DNA from: Pteria penguin
Taxonomy: Eukaryota > Mollusca > Bivalvia > Pterioida > Pteriidae
Length of the DNA stretch: 64,000 bases
Assembly (NCBI GenBank): GCA_035048485.1
Contig: CM068586.1
Span: 27,732,349-27,796,348, forward strand
Direction: 5' to 3'
Below are positions 1-12,470 of the stretch, in pieces. The translations under genes and the position numbers were made by a program. Within the stretch, counting starts at the first letter, position 1. Every line of letters begins with the position of its first letter. The notes below the pieces were generated by a model. The model did not search any database. It was given only the letters and a program-made list of their open reading frames with translations, and was not told where the DNA came from.

Positions 1-1521
1 TCAGTTTAAATTTTTTATACGCCTCTTGTTTCTTTAAATATAAAATAAGATTGAGTAAGATTGAAAAACATAACATAATAACATTTCATTCTGCATCAAG
101 ACTAGGAATAATATAATCTTTTTTCACTGTGGGAAAGGATATTGAATTCTCATCCATGTGCACACTTTATTTTTACATGCATATACTATGTTTCAGTAAT
201 TAATTGATTAATTAATTTTTTTGTGCACGAGAGTGAAATTTAAAGATTTCTTGTGCAGTTTTCGTTCACTGGATTTTTTCACTTAATTCGACATTTACAA
301 TTATCTATAACCTACTTTTAGACTTAAACATTGGGTTTACAGTTGATGTCATTAATATTTCACGTAAATAATGTTGTCACGAATATAAACCATTGACGTA
401 AAACTAAGATTAACATGCTATCTGTATTGTAAGGTAATGTTAACCTCGGTTAGATGGATCCTGATTACTCTCATTCTTGATAGAATTATCTACATGTTAT
501 CCAGTCAGAGATAATTCCATCTTGAAATCAAATTCTCGTAAGGATTTCCATCCCCCTCCCTTATCGACAATAAAATTTAGAAAACACTGACGTCACAATG
601 TAAAAAATGGTTTGTGAATGTAATCATTTTATTTCTGAATTATTGTTTTAAATTTATACATTTACTTGTACATTGTCAAGTGACATACAGTCTCAACATG
701 TGTACTGTCTTAGAACTGCAGTCCACATCCATATGAAATGTACAGTTATCTTCAATTCTGGAACTCTTTGGTGAAACAATGACTAGCGTCCTTCTTAACG
801 TTATAGAAGTCAAGATAGCAAGAGGTATACTTCTCCGGAAATCTTGTCTGGATAATCAATATCCCACTGCTGACACTGTAATGAGAATATCGCAATGTTA
901 CGGTCTAACATATATAATCCAACCGCTTTTAGAAATGTCATCTCTACAAAGAAACTTTTTATTAAATATTTAAGGGGGAGGAAAGGTTTTCAAATAATAT
1001 GACAAGGAGATTTGTAATTAGTCAAGTCAAATCAAGTGTCCGATTGTCATTATTGTATAGTATTTGATTACCCATAGAAATGTGCTGAGTTTTATTAACC
1101 TCTCCATACAGAAAACTTCAGTCTTTCAGATATGACATTTATGTTTCATTATCTTTATTTGCCTCCGAGAGTTAATATAAAACTACAACAGTTGTACAGT
1201 ATACCACACAAAACTCTACAAATCAAGTGAAATTTAATACATACTAACAACAATGTGTATTTATCTTGCTGTAAAATATCGTTCTAGATCAACTGAATAT
1301 TCCGGTATTTAAAATTACGCCCCCTCCCCCAAAATAAGTTAATGAATAGGTAAATTAATAAATAAAACTATATATACAACAAAATTAGGGACGGAAAGTT
1401 GGAATTTCTTAATTTCTGAAACCTGCTATCAAGTTATTGGAAAAAACTTCATTTATTATTAAATACTGTATTATTAAATACTGCATTATATTCAGTTAAT
1501 AAAAATTGACAGTATAAATTG

Positions 1522-1580
<59 letters not shown>

Positions 1581-2647
1581 TTGTTTTTGTTTTGATGTAT
1601 TACTTATTTATTTCATTATTTTTTTTACGTATAATGAAAATTTGAAAACAAACAACAAAGAATACAAGCACATTTTGTTTATTTTATAAACAATATCTTA
1701 TTCTTTTCAAAAGTTTACCTAAAGAACAAATGAATGTTTTCTTAAAATCACCAAAATAAAATCATTTTTGACATTGCAAGTCACAAGCATATTATCTTTC
1801 ATCAACTTTTCATCTATATACATAAAATCTTGAAATTATGAAAACTTCTATGCCATAAAACACTACAGTAACACTGTGAGTAATGGGAAGTTTTCCTTGT
1901 TCAGCATAGTTTGGCAATGTGAATCACAATCTATTTACCTTTTGGTCACCCTCTTCAACATCACCGCAGTAGCAACATGTCAATATGAGCCACAGTTATT
2001 GTCGAACTCAGATTTGGAAATCATGACCGAGGTTTGCTCTCAGTTTTGTTATTTTGTTATATATAACATTTAGTTTCTGACATTCCGATTGTTCTTGTCC
2101 TTCACTTTCAAGGCTTTCCTTCTCACCATGTCCACATTGTCTATGTTGGAAGTTTTCATTTGTAGATGGCTTGCCTCTGTACTTTTTTTTTGTCAGTTCC
2201 CGATATGTCCAGGATCCAATAATAAAGGATTTTGCGATCAAAAAGGCACCTCTGTTTGGAGTTTATAAGGGTTGCAACATAAAATGCATTGCAAGCATCA
2301 ACTTTCGAAATATGTAGTTTTATTATTATTTATTTATTTGGGGTTTTTTTTTTTGGGGGGGGGTTATTTGTTTGTTTGTTTTAATAATCTTTTAGGGTGT
2401 CCTTTATCCCATCTACGTATTAAGGCAACATATGATGCTTTCGTACTTGAACTGGTTTATCTTTGTGTTTAAGACGAATTTAATGTGTGCACAATTAACC
2501 TCTGTAGGGAATCCACAGATTCTGTTCAACCAGCTTCTATCTCGGGATTCCTTGATCTAGCCTCTGCTGATGCAAGACGCTGAATGTTTCTACCTTATTA
2601 TTAACCCTTTAATGTTGAAAACATCTGTGATCCAAAGTTAAGCAGGA
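1..2647. other. Gene-free AT-rich stretch
   Basis: No open reading frame with coding character, no tRNA-like box pairs and no recognisable transposon end was seen. The only structured item is the TC microsatellite listed separately, plus short T and G homopolymer runs near 2341-2366. Confidence 0.6.
1522..1576. repeat. (TC)n microsatellite
   Basis: About 55 bp of almost uninterrupted TC dinucleotides, seen directly. It runs into a short GT stretch. Confidence 0.95.
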
Positions 2648-2855
2648 ACATGGCACGTTACTTGGGGTATTACCAAATTAAACCTGAGAATATAGCACGT
2701 GACTTGGGGTATTACCAATTTAGACCTGGGAACATAGTATGTATCTTGGGATAGTACCAGTTTAAATCTGGGAACATAGTATGTTACATGGGGTAGTGAA
2801 AGTTAAAACCTGGGAACATAGCACGTAACTTGGGGAAGTACCAATTTAGACTATG
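2648..2855. repeat. 42-bp tandem repeat, about five copies
   Basis: Five consecutive diverged units each open with ACATAG/ACATGG and carry the words ACTTGGGG, TACCA and ACCTGGGA. The unit is 42 bp, a multiple of three, but there is no long open frame, so it is treated as a non-coding minisatellite. Confidence 0.85.
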
Positions 2856-3869
2856 GAACTAGCAAGAGTCATATCAAATTCAAACTTTTTTGAAAAAGGT
2901 ATTTGTTGGTACATCTCATCCTAATACTGTATAACACTGTTTCACCATCTGTTAACGAAGCTAAATTAGATTGATGTTTTTTTCTGCTAAGAGTTTTGCT
3001 AAGTGTTTTGATGCTTAGTGGCTTAAAAACGGAATCGTTGACGGAAGGGAACCCTGTTCCACTATCAAATGTTCTGTCAGATTATGCTACCTTCTAAAAA
3101 TCTGTTATTGTACTACTGATGGTATTAAAGATCTTAATGTCATGTCAGCATCAAAAGCAACCAAGGTTGACGTTGTTAGAACTATTGCCATTCTCCCTCT
3201 TACATCTGACGACACTGCACTCCCTGATTCTTCATAAACGGACTTGTCGTCATAAAATACCAGTATCTATTTTTCTTCCAGTTCTACAGAACATTGCAGT
3301 AGTGTGTGTCTGAATGAATAATTCTTAATTTCTAGCACTGTGTGTCCACTTCAATAAGTTGTAATTCGTGTGTAGTTACCTTGCCAACCAGGGCATCTTG
3401 TTAAGATTGCAAAGTGATATTTTCCATTACTGTACTTATGAGTGCACAATGACAATGTTCACATGGGTCTGAATGCACAGTGACATTGTCCACCTTGGCA
3501 TGTTAAGATCGTACGATGATTGTTCGCCACGACACGTTGTTAGACCTCACATTATTCACTGTGGCACATTCTTATGAGTGCACTGCCTTTTTCCATTATA
3601 TTACATTTTTGAGTGAGCAGTCCACAGTGACACTGTCCTACCTGTAAGTTGTGAATGAGTAAAGACACTACCCAGCACATTACTTTTTCAGTGGGGTTTT
3701 CGCATTGGTTTAGGTGCTTTCGGTAGAAAAAAATGTTCAAATCTTGAAATGATAAATTCTTGCATTTCCTTATGCGTACATTTGCTGTCCACAGCAAATC
3801 AACAAACATTTTGTATGTATGATAAATGCCCAAAAGCAGTAGAAAATCTCAATTTTCATTCACGTATAA
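2856..3869. other. Gene-free stretch with degenerate repeated phrases
   Basis: Between about 3390 and 3640 phrases such as GAGTGCACA, CACAGTGACA and TGTCCACC recur at irregular spacing, suggesting a very old tandem array. Nothing coding was recognised. Confidence 0.5.
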
Positions 3870-4956
3870 TATATAGTAATAGTAATAGTAATAGGCCACG
3901 ATAAAACTTACTTTGTTAGGGAAAATTCTGATTCCAAAAATAAATACACTGAAACAGCTGTCATCCAGATGTTGAACTTTCTTATCGATAACATTTTTGT
4001 GGTGTTTGGAGGTAAGGTTTTTCAACAAATTGTCTGCATTCCAACTAACTGTGCTCCGCTTCTGGCTGACATATTCCTTTACTCATACGAAGCTGAATTC
4101 ATTCAGTCTTTGCTTTCGCATGGAAAAAAAAAACAATTGGCTCTTGGCTTCAATTTTACTTACAGATATATAGATGACTTGCTTTCAATTAATAATCCTT
4201 CATTCACGGATTACCTTAGCATCATCTATCCAAGTGAACTGGAGGTCAAAGAAACCACAGAAAGTAGTAATTCTACTTCGTATTTAGATATTATGTTGTC
4301 TTTCGACATTAATGGTCAATTGAACACCTCACTCTATGACAAACGTGACGATTTCAATTTCGCTATCACAAACTTTCCTTTCATAAGTAGCAACATTCCA
4401 TCATCGCCCGCATACGGCGTATTCATATCTCAGTTAATACGTTATTCCAGAGCATGTTCAAATTACAGTGACTTTGTTCTGAGCGCTAGGCGACTTTCAG
4501 TTAAGCTGCTCAACCAGGGTTATATATGTGCTAGACTGGCAACGTCACTGAGGAAATTCTATGGTCGTTACGAGACTCTAATTACTCCATATGATATCTC
4601 GTTATCCAGACTTTTAAATTATATTCTGGACTGAGACCGATTCCGATCATTTTACACAGATTTGACATCTTCTATACTAGAAGGTTACCTACTTCGACTT
4701 CTCCATATATAAATACATATGGAATTTACACGATCTGACTCTTTCTACTGGGTATATGTGACGGGTGTTGCTAGCAAGCAGGAGATGCTCACTCTCCCCG
4801 GGCACCTGATCTCACTCCATCACAGGGATTCACATATGCTCTTCAAGTAGACATATTTTGTTATTTTCCATTTGTTTTTCATTTTCACTGATTTGTATGT
4901 CCTCTGGTTTTATGATTTTTGAACTTGTGCTTTGGATTTATCCATCATCTCTACAT
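3870..4956 (+). mobile_element. RT retroelement family A, copy A1 (5'-truncated, Penelope-like)
   Basis: The copy starts abruptly inside the RT gene, matching the internal part of the copy at 30108 onward. It runs through the RT C-terminus into a 320-bp 3' tail ending TTTATCCATCATC-TCTACAT. The same tail ends copies at 31173, 49561, 27644 (minus) and 41709 (minus), which defines the 3' end of the family. 5' truncation with a fixed 3' end is what target-primed reverse transcription leaves. A short AGTAAT expansion sits at the truncation point. The Penelope-like assignment rests on the RT motif style (PKMHK, FSTLYTTIPH, GTNCAP...AD, YIDD) and is an inference; no GIY-YIG endonuclease is visible. 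Confidence 0.8.
3969..4634 (+). pseudogene. RT C-terminal fragment of copy A1
   Basis: This 221-codon open frame covers RT motif B to the C-terminus. The catalytic YIDD box is present near residue 67. It is followed by a YPSELEVKETTES segment, a YDKRDDFNFAITNFPF segment and the conserved C-terminal LIRYSRACSNYSDF region. Compared with the copy at 30240, two codons (Met-Gly) before TNCAPLLAD are missing, so motif B has lost its glycine. The fingers domain and motif A are absent through 5' truncation. It is therefore an inactive relic despite the long open frame. The frame begins at an arbitrary internal Met. Confidence 0.8.
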
Positions 4957-6004
4957 AGGAAAACAAGCGTATTCAATCTTATGAAATACACAAATCTGAC
5001 GTTTTTTACACAAATTCCAGGAGCGGTTGCATCATAATGCTAAATGCAAGTACACATATTTTTAATTTGTACTTACGTCAGGGCGTATGAACAATTTGAT
5101 TTTGTATTTGTAATCACAATCACAAAACCGTCAAACGTTTTCATTATTCCTGACATGGGTACCATCCATTGTTAATAGTTCTTTCAGCACTGACATAACG
5201 AAAAGAATATTTTAGTTTGTCACCTGTTTTAGGCGTGTATCACGAATTAATACGGTAAAAGCCATCTAATCATTCGATGCACGAATGTAGCCGAATTGTA
5301 AATGTTTCCTCAAAGTGCGGGCACCCGTTTGAGTGAGAAGTCAATTATCAATACTTGTATCTTATATTTTTATATAAACAGAAAACCTACATATATACCT
5401 TCTGTCCACCATATAAAATCTGTGTGATTAAATTTTCAAAGAAATATGGAGCCTAATTATAATTATATTTGATTCACACGTCTCGTAGAGTAAGTACTTT
5501 AGATTATTTTCGTAAAGCGTAGATATCACTTTTGACATAATGTCAGAAATAAGTCTGTTGAAACCTTGTTTGAGTTCTGTAATACAGTAAAAGTATAATG
5601 GTGTTCCACAGATATGATGGGTACCTTTGTTATATTTGTTTTATGTATACCTCATAAAACATTCCCGTGTTACTAAAACCTTGTTGTTATATCATTCGAC
5701 TTTGTCACATATTGTATCCAGTTAGCCAGCATTTTTAGATTGAGTGTTATGTTATTATAGTTTTCTATTTCTGTGTTAGGCATTCATGGGGATTGTGACT
5801 TTGCAAATACGAGACGCTTACTCCTACCGGCCACTTGATCTCATTTCTGGATTCTAAGAGTCCAAGATTTTCCAACTTAGTACGTTATTGTGAGTGTTAC
5901 AGTAGCCTTCGAATTTGTGTTATAAAAATTAAACTAAAAATTCGAAAATACAAATGTTTCCATTCATTTAGCCACACTCATTGAGTAAAGTTTGTTACTT
6001 AAAT
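4957..6004. other. Gene-free stretch with one copy of a shared repeat module
   Basis: No gene is seen. Around 5807-5850 lies a diverged copy of a stem-loop-like module (GAGACGCTTACTCC followed by a CACTTGATCTCA word) that also occurs in several unrelated repeats of this window. Confidence 0.5.
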
Positions 6005-6150
6005 TGACTGTCCTAAATCGGTATCATAACCGCAGCACAATCGATTTTTTTTTGTAATATCGTTTTACTATTTTACTGTTTTGTGTGTGCATATCCTTGG
6101 TGATTTGTGTCATACAGCTTTGTTTTATTTTCTGTTTTCTCTTTCATTGT
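6005..6150 (+). mobile_element. Solo 3' tail of RT family B
   Basis: The stretch matches the terminal part of the family-B tail: GACTGTCCTAAATCGGTATC, then GCAGCACAATCGAT, CCTTGGTGATTTGTGTCATA and TCTGTTTTCTCTTT. No RT sequence precedes it, so this is a strongly 5'-truncated insertion. Equivalent tails occur at 13856, 16787, 21425, 24733, 25015, 35680 and 45980. Confidence 0.75.
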
Positions 6151-6424
6151 TCTGTTGGCCTTAGTTCTTAAATATATTTTAATATCTTTTGTCTATGTAT
6201 GAAATGCAGTATATAATTCAAATGTCAACTTTTATAAGGGAGGCATTGCAGAAAAAGAAGAAAGAAGCGAATGAAATTTTAACGAAAGATGAGTACCACC
6301 GCGAATAAGTAAAACATATTCACCTTCTAACCATCAATTACCCCTTGAAGTCAGAGCCTACTTGAATACTGACAAGATGAGATAATATACATGTACATGT
6401 ATAAACAACATTTCATACCATGAA

Positions 6425-6920
6425 CAAGATAATTGACTTCGTGTTTTGTCTCCTTCATATGTCCGTATGTGTATATTTATGTATTTACTTCCTAGACTTG
6501 AAAAGTAGTTTCAGGACTTTTACGACGGATGTTGCATGCAACCAGAGGACGCTTACTGCCCCCGGGCACCTGGTCTCGCCTCGATTTTATTAGGGTTAGC
6601 ATTTGTCTGAATATGACGATATAATTGATTGATTGATTGATTTTGCAACGGACCCACGCGAAGTAGTTAGGGATCTTTAACGTGCCATGCACACTACGAC
6701 ACGAGGCTTCGGTTTTACTGTCTCGTTCGAAAGACACTGTCGTAACCAGAGCGGGACTTGAACCCCGGCCTACCGATCAGGAGATAAGCGCAATACCACT
6801 AGGTCACGTCCGCTTTATATGTCGCTATACTCGATATTATCCTTTTATTTAAATGGACTATGAGATATTGTTAACCCTTCGGTACTTCTCCGGTGTTTAC
6901 TTAACTGATAAGAAAGAATT
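6425..6920 (+). repeat. Dispersed repeat family C, copy 1 (split by a SINE)
   Basis: The two parts, 6425-6623 and 6817-6920, align in order with the reverse complements of 20440-20765 and 33953-34170. Shared words are TATTTATGTATTTAC, CGCCTCGATTTTATT, GCATTTGTCTGAATATG and AACCCTTCGGTACTTCT. The repeat is about 310 bp without the SINE. It shows no coding capacity and no clear terminal repeats, so its class is unknown. Confidence 0.75.
6624..6815 (-). mobile_element. tRNA-derived SINE (minus strand)
   Basis: Read on the minus strand it starts GCGGACGTGACCTAGTGGTA (A-box-like) and has the B box GGGTTCAAGTCCC. A body with ACGAGACAGTAAAACC and GATCCCTAACTAC follows, and it ends in four CAAT units. 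It interrupts repeat C and is flanked by a 13-bp imperfect duplication: ATATGACGATATA at 6611-6623 and ATATGTCGCTATA at 6817-6829. Similar bodies occur at 22418 and 47143. Confidence 0.85.
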
Positions 6921-8977
6921 ACGTCAACACAGATATGTATAGGGATATGATGCCACTTTAATCAAACTCTGTTTATGTACTTCTTATACTTCTTGTGATA
7001 TGTCATTTGCTTCAATATGAAGAATTTAATATCTTGACTATCAGTTCCTCAGTACTGATTTTCATCTCTCTGATTTTTTAAACCCTATTTGCATATGAAC
7101 ACATCTGCTTTGGCATCATTTTCAAATAAGAAACTCGCAAAGGAAGGGGGGGGGGGGTTATTGCAAGTAAGTTGCCTGTTTCGGAAAAATGATATAGAGC
7201 TATTTGAACTATATTGTTATTTGTTTATGTAAGGAAAATGCTAATCACATCACAATGCTTTAATTGCCACTTGATCAAACACAAATCGATTCGTAATTCA
7301 TTCTCCTTATCTTATCAGTGTTCTATTTGAAGTGCGTGTTATAAGGTACCCCTGAATTAAGTACCAGCAACGCTCAAAGTACTCGCTACTTCAACAAGCA
7401 TGAACGCATTTACTCTGGATTCAGAAACAAATTCCTTTCCTTTTTTCAACTAACGATGACGATAAAATACTGAATTTACACAGATTAATACCAAGAAGCC
7501 CATCCCAACAATTTATATACTTCATTCTTGGTTGCTTATTTACATAAAGTCAAGTAACCCTCGTGATTAAGTTTATGAAGCAGAAACCTTCACGTCAAGA
7601 CACATTTCAGAGATATCTTACTTGAGTACATGACTAGTCATCTCTTAAATTTTTTAACAACTAATATGACCAATATTTGTCCAGGCCACTGCGTGAAAGA
7701 CCATCTTGTGTACAAGATATAAAAAGCATGCCTATGTGTGATTTTCCGTTAAATTTGTTGTGACGAGAAGATAAAATTCATTATTTAATATTCAAAATGG
7801 TGAAAGTAAAAAAATCATCGGCAATGCTTTTATTACTTTATTCCATTAAAACACGTGTTTCGGCATAATGAACCTCTTCTGGTAATGACTCTTGATTATG
7901 AAACAAGTAAGTACATATTCTTGGGTAGTAGAGATAACAGTATAATCTCAGATAAAGTATATAATAATGTAAAATATGAAAGTGACTGGTGTCACATGAC
8001 TAAGGTACTATAACAATATCTGATAAAACCTCTCCTTTCACTATGTAATTAAAACGTGGGATAATGTTGTGCATTGTTTACGGAAGACTTCTATTTCTTG
8101 ATGAAATTGTGATTTTTAAGCCACGTAACAATTGGATAGTTGTCTGTTTGGTATATAGGTATATATGGTATTCTAAGAATTCTAAGAAAACACTATCAAG
8201 TAAATAAGCGCACGTAATACTTAGCGGTACTGAGGTTTTTACGACATTCTTTGAACATGTCATTACGTTTCACTAGAAATAATAAAGTCTAAAGTAAACT
8301 TCCTATCATCGTGCAAATAAACAATAAAAATAAGCAAATCGTCTTCATACACCTCACATTGTATTTCCTTTGTCTGAGTTGATATATGAAAACGGATATT
8401 TCAATATGACAATGTTCATATTATTAATCAAGAAAGCAATACAATTGGCAATCTAATTGGAGTCGAAATTAACGTGTTTCGTGATAAACTATCATTGATG
8501 ATGACAACACGTGAAATTTAAACTATCAAATGTAAGTTGGTTTCGCACACAATCACAAAATGTCGTGAATCGGTAGTGTTTAACATCCGGCGATTTCTTA
8601 ATCTTGGCATACAAGTTTTAACTAATACTAGTCAGGTGGAATCGATAAACGAAATCAGTTTATTATGACACGTTCTTGGCATATGGCGCTTACAATACCT
8701 TTATGAACTTCAAGTATTCATATGAGGAAAACATATTCGAAAAGAAGTGGGTATACGTTTACAGGAACTATTTATGTAAAATTGCAGTATCATTATAGTG
8801 CTCCTACTTTTGATTTTTCGACATCATACCTTTCTACCTCATGACTTAATCATAACCAAATTGTTGTCTCTCATACGCTGGTGTTTCAAAAGAGTGTAGA
8901 GAATACCTCTGTACTTCAGTTACATCTGGATTTTTTCTAGCAAACAATATGATAATTATAAATATTGGACTTGTACT
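6921..8977. other. Gene-free AT-rich stretch
   Basis: Only short chance open frames and a G homopolymer at about 7146-7157 are seen. No transposon or RNA gene was recognised. Confidence 0.5.
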
Positions 8978-9656
8978 GAGTTGTGTAATGTCATCACATT
9001 TTTGATAGCTAATATTTATGTGCAATTTAATGGTAAAGCTTATCAACAGATTGTTGGGATTCCTGTGGGCACTAACTGCGCTCCCCTTATCGCAGATTTA
9101 TTATTATACTGTTATGGGAGAGACTTTATGCATTCTATTCAAATCTCGAAACGTTTCGATCTTATTGATAAGTTCAATGACACCTCTTTATATTTTGATG
9201 ATATTTTAGTTATCGATAACCCTGAGTTTAAAAACTATATTACTAACATTTATCCATCTGAACTTCAATTACACAAAGCGAACACTTCCGACCAGGAAAC
9301 ACCGTTTTTGGACTTAAATATTAAAATTCTTAACAACAACATTCATACCAACTTATATGATAAACGTGACGACTTTGGATTTTGGCACCTGGTCTCACCT
9401 CTGAATTTCAGGGGTCTGTGAATGTCCACTGTGGTACATTGTTGTAAGTGCCATAGTCATGTGACACCAGTTACTTTCGTATTTTGCATTGCTATTGTAA
9501 ATTTCCCTTACATTAGTAATGATGTCCCCAGACTCCCATCATATGGTATTTATATTAGTTCATTGGTTCGGTTCGCAAAAACCTGCACTAAGGTTTTGGA
9601 TTTTCATGCAAAAAAATCTCAGATTACTTTTAAACTTCTTACTCAGTATTATAGAT
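8978..9656 (+). mobile_element. RT retroelement family B, copy B1, RT part
   Basis: The first open piece (8981-9383) reads through an intact motif B (GIPVGTNCAPLIADLLL) and a motif C altered from YxDD to YFDD, on to YDKRDDFGF. After a 107-bp insertion the protein resumes at 9491 with AIVNFPYISNDVPRLPSYG and runs to about 9656. The N-terminal half of the RT, including motif A, is absent. The copy then breaks and its C-terminus and tail reappear at 11770. Compared with family A, most residues differ but motif order and spacing are the same, so A and B are sister families. Confidence 0.75.
9384..9490 (+). repeat. 107-bp insert disrupting the RT of B1
   Basis: The insert splits the codons for ...GF and AIVNF. 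It is nearly the same as 22088-22194 (CACCTGGTCTCACCTCTGAA, then GTGAATGTCCACTGTG, then CACCAGTTACTTTCGTATT), where it forms part of the 3' region after a family-C RT. A remnant of its end also lies at 48765-48815. It looks like a solo 3' end of RT family C inserted into family B. Confidence 0.7.
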
Positions 9657-9666
9657 AATAGATATG

Positions 9667-9834
<168 letters not shown>

Positions 9835-10197
9835 TAATAAAATATATGGTCAAATTTTTTAGGCGATCTGCCCCTTCCTCTGGACAAAACAATATAAACA
9901 AGAGCAACGTCTAGCGTGGCATAATACGCCAGTCGCTTACTTTGGACGGGATCAATGTGAACGTATGGTTTCATTACCCCCAAACATGGGTCTCTGTTAA
10001 TACTTTCGTGAAATATTGAAATCCAAAAAGAGGGATTCAAGTCCCACAACTCTGTAACAACAAAATGGAATTTGCTCAAATCTGAAAAGTGGCTTCCCCT
10101 ACACTATTTAAGCATTCTGTATACGTTTCATGAAAAACAACTTAGGTTAACCTGAGTTATCACGTTACATAGCATCTCAATAGCATCTTATCATAGT

Positions 10198-10580
10198 AAC
10201 AAAGTTTTATTCACTTTGCGTGATGTGACCTTGACTTATGACCTCGGGATAAGGTCATGGCACACCCTTGGGTCCTAAGTAATAATTCTGTGAAATATTA
10301 TTGAAATCTATGCACAGGGGAAAAAGTTATGGCTCGAACAATGTTTTACTCGTTTTGCATGTTGTAACATTGACCTTCGACCTACACACCTTTGGGTCTT
10401 ATGTAACAATTCTGTGAAATATTATTGAAATCCAGGCACAGGGAAAGAAGTAATGGCCGGAACAAGGTTTTACTCACTTTGCCATGTTGTGACCCAGACC
10501 TTTGACCTATGAACTTTGGTTCATGCACAGGGGAAGAAGTTATGGCCCGGACAAAGTTATCCCGGACGCTGACTTCATAT
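10198..10580. repeat. Degenerate tandem repeat, about 125-140 bp period
   Basis: Three units begin AACAAAG/AACAATG/AACAAGG-TTTTA and each carry TGTGACCTTGAC-like words, CTTTGGGTC, AATTCTGTGAAATATTATTG and GCACAGGGG. A fourth is partial at about 10525. The repeat is non-coding. Confidence 0.75.
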
Positions 10581-10645
10581 TTCATGTCTGTAAAAAGGCA
10601 CTAAACAGTCGTCTGTCAGTACAAACGCACTGAAAACTAGACTTA

Positions 10646-11676
10646 CAGATGGGTGCAGTCCTAACATAACATGCACGTTAACACGAAAAGCGGTCACGAG
10701 GACTGCTTGAGCACACGTGCTAGGACTGCTCGACCGGACCCGCGTGCGCTCCTTGCGTTAACGCGGGAGGAAATCGCATTGCGCGTTCGCATGCCTTCAT
10801 TTGTAATTCTCTATGCAGTGGTACGGATGGAGGAAATAAAAGGAATCTAATTAAATTACTGCAAATGTCGCTATATATACGTGTGTTACATGTAATATTA
10901 AAATGACACTCCGCATTATGGGTTTCACATGTAAAATGATAATGGAAATTACGGCGTAGACATGCACTAAGGTATTTATGAAAAAAAACTTCGTTAGTTA
11001 ATAGCATAAAGAATCTAGGATAATTACATAATAATTCTATTTTATTAATTTATTTTAATCTATTAAATTATGTATTTATTTCTTATTTGTTTATTTTTTA
11101 AATAAATTATTTATGTATTTATTCCTATTTATATATTTGTTATTGGGTTTTTAATGATCTATTTTTCATAAAATATCAATACCATGATTATCATCATTAT
11201 TATTAAATTTATTATTAATGTTATTAATTTTCTTCTTCTTCTTTGTATTATTATTATTATCATAAAATAAGAATAAACTTCATTATATTCAATGTTCGGA
11301 AATTGTATTCAATATCTATAAAATTCATCCCTTAACTCATCAACGTTTTATCTAATTTTAAATATTTACCTACATGCACACAGTGATATGTTCTTATATT
11401 CAAATATAAAATGTATAAGTCGAATCTCCTTCAAATCCTTCTCTATGTACATGTTAATGTTAGTTTTAAGTTGAAAGCAAGCGAACGTGGCTGTTAAGCA
11501 CGTTCACGCGGCAGTCAAACGCGTGAACGCAGCAGTCAAGTGCGTTAACGCGGTCTCGAAATTAAGTTCACGAAGAAATCTGCGTTAACACAGACGCGTG
11601 TGCTCAGCAGTCCTGAGCGCACGAGGAAAGCAAACTTCACTTTAACATAATGTTATGTTAGGACTGCATCCCACTG
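10646..11676. mobile_element. TA-flanked inverted-repeat DNA element E1 (non-autonomous)
   Basis: The left end reads CAGATGGGTGCAGTCCTAAC and the inverse of the right end reads CAGTGGGATGCAGTCCTAAC. Both continue with ATAACAT, giving inverted repeats of about 27 bp. TA dinucleotides flank both ends (10644-10645, 11677-11678), consistent with a TA target duplication as in Tc1/mariner-type elements. No transposase is encoded. Inside each end lie palindromic words built on GCGTTAACGC, CACGTTCACGCG and CAGTCC; the middle is plain AT-rich DNA. The ends match element E2 at 19042-20271. Confidence 0.85.
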
Positions 11677-11769
11677 TATGATTCCCTCGGAGACTACCCG
11701 TGGGAGAATGATTGGAATTCTCATAATACATAAATATTTAAAAAGCAGTGTTCAAAACAAAATAACCTA

Positions 11770-12470
11770 AAAGTGAACCAAAGAATCAATCTAAGATATC
11801 ATCAACTTCGAAAAACTTTTGAAAATTGTTACAGATCTTATTCAGATATTTTATCTAAATTCGGAAATGTGACTTTTCAACTATACGTATCCAGTGACAT
11901 TTTCCTCCCTAATATTTACGGTGATCTAGTGTACAAACTAAGGAAGGTCAAAGGCTCCGATAATTTCATATCAGAGGGTTCTAAATTTATTAAACGCCTT
12001 TTGACGTCGACCGTATGACCCCTCGATCATCGCTAAGACCATAGCTCTTGTATTGGGTCCCTCTACACCAATGCAGACTTTTGCTTGACGTTGCACGCTG
12101 ACCAAGAGGGCAATGGGGACTCTATGGCGGGCCTTGTCCACATCTTTTCAGAGGAGATAAGGTCCAGATCCTCGTCCCCTCTGACTGTTAGTCGAGACTC
12201 CTATTGATCAAGGATCTGAGCTATGCTTACAGACGGGCAAGCACGGTTTACTTATGTTGATGTCGCCTTACATATTTTTGATAGCAACATATCATTCTAT
12301 TAACGTTTCGTGTATAATAAATTTTTATTACCTCTTTTCTCGAGAAACCTATTGATCCTTGTTCTCTATATGGAGGATAATTCATAAAGTTTTAAATGTT
12401 TGCCATTTCATTGTGCCACTTTTGCGGTGAGTGGGGAGGTGGACGCCCGTAAACCGATTAACTACCGTTT
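11770..12470 (+). mobile_element. RT family B, copy B1, C-terminus and 3' tail
   Basis: An open frame (11773-12018) encodes the RT C-terminus: YHQLRKTFENCYRSYSDILSKF, then FLPNIYGDLVYKLRKV. This continues the protein that stops at 9656 and matches the copy at 24040-24190. The non-coding tail follows, with CTTGTATTGGGTCCCTCTA, GTTGCACGCTGACC, CCTCGTCCCCTCTGACTGTTAGTC and GAAACCTATTGATCCTTGTTCT. It fades after CCCGTAAACCGATTAAC at about 12470, before the terminal segment found in other copies. Confidence 0.75.

Noticed and set aside
4751..4840. Hammerhead ribozyme in the RT family A tail, as known in some Penelope-like elements
   Set aside because: The CTGATGA and GAAA core words were not found in the required arrangement; only CCTGATCTCACT occurs.
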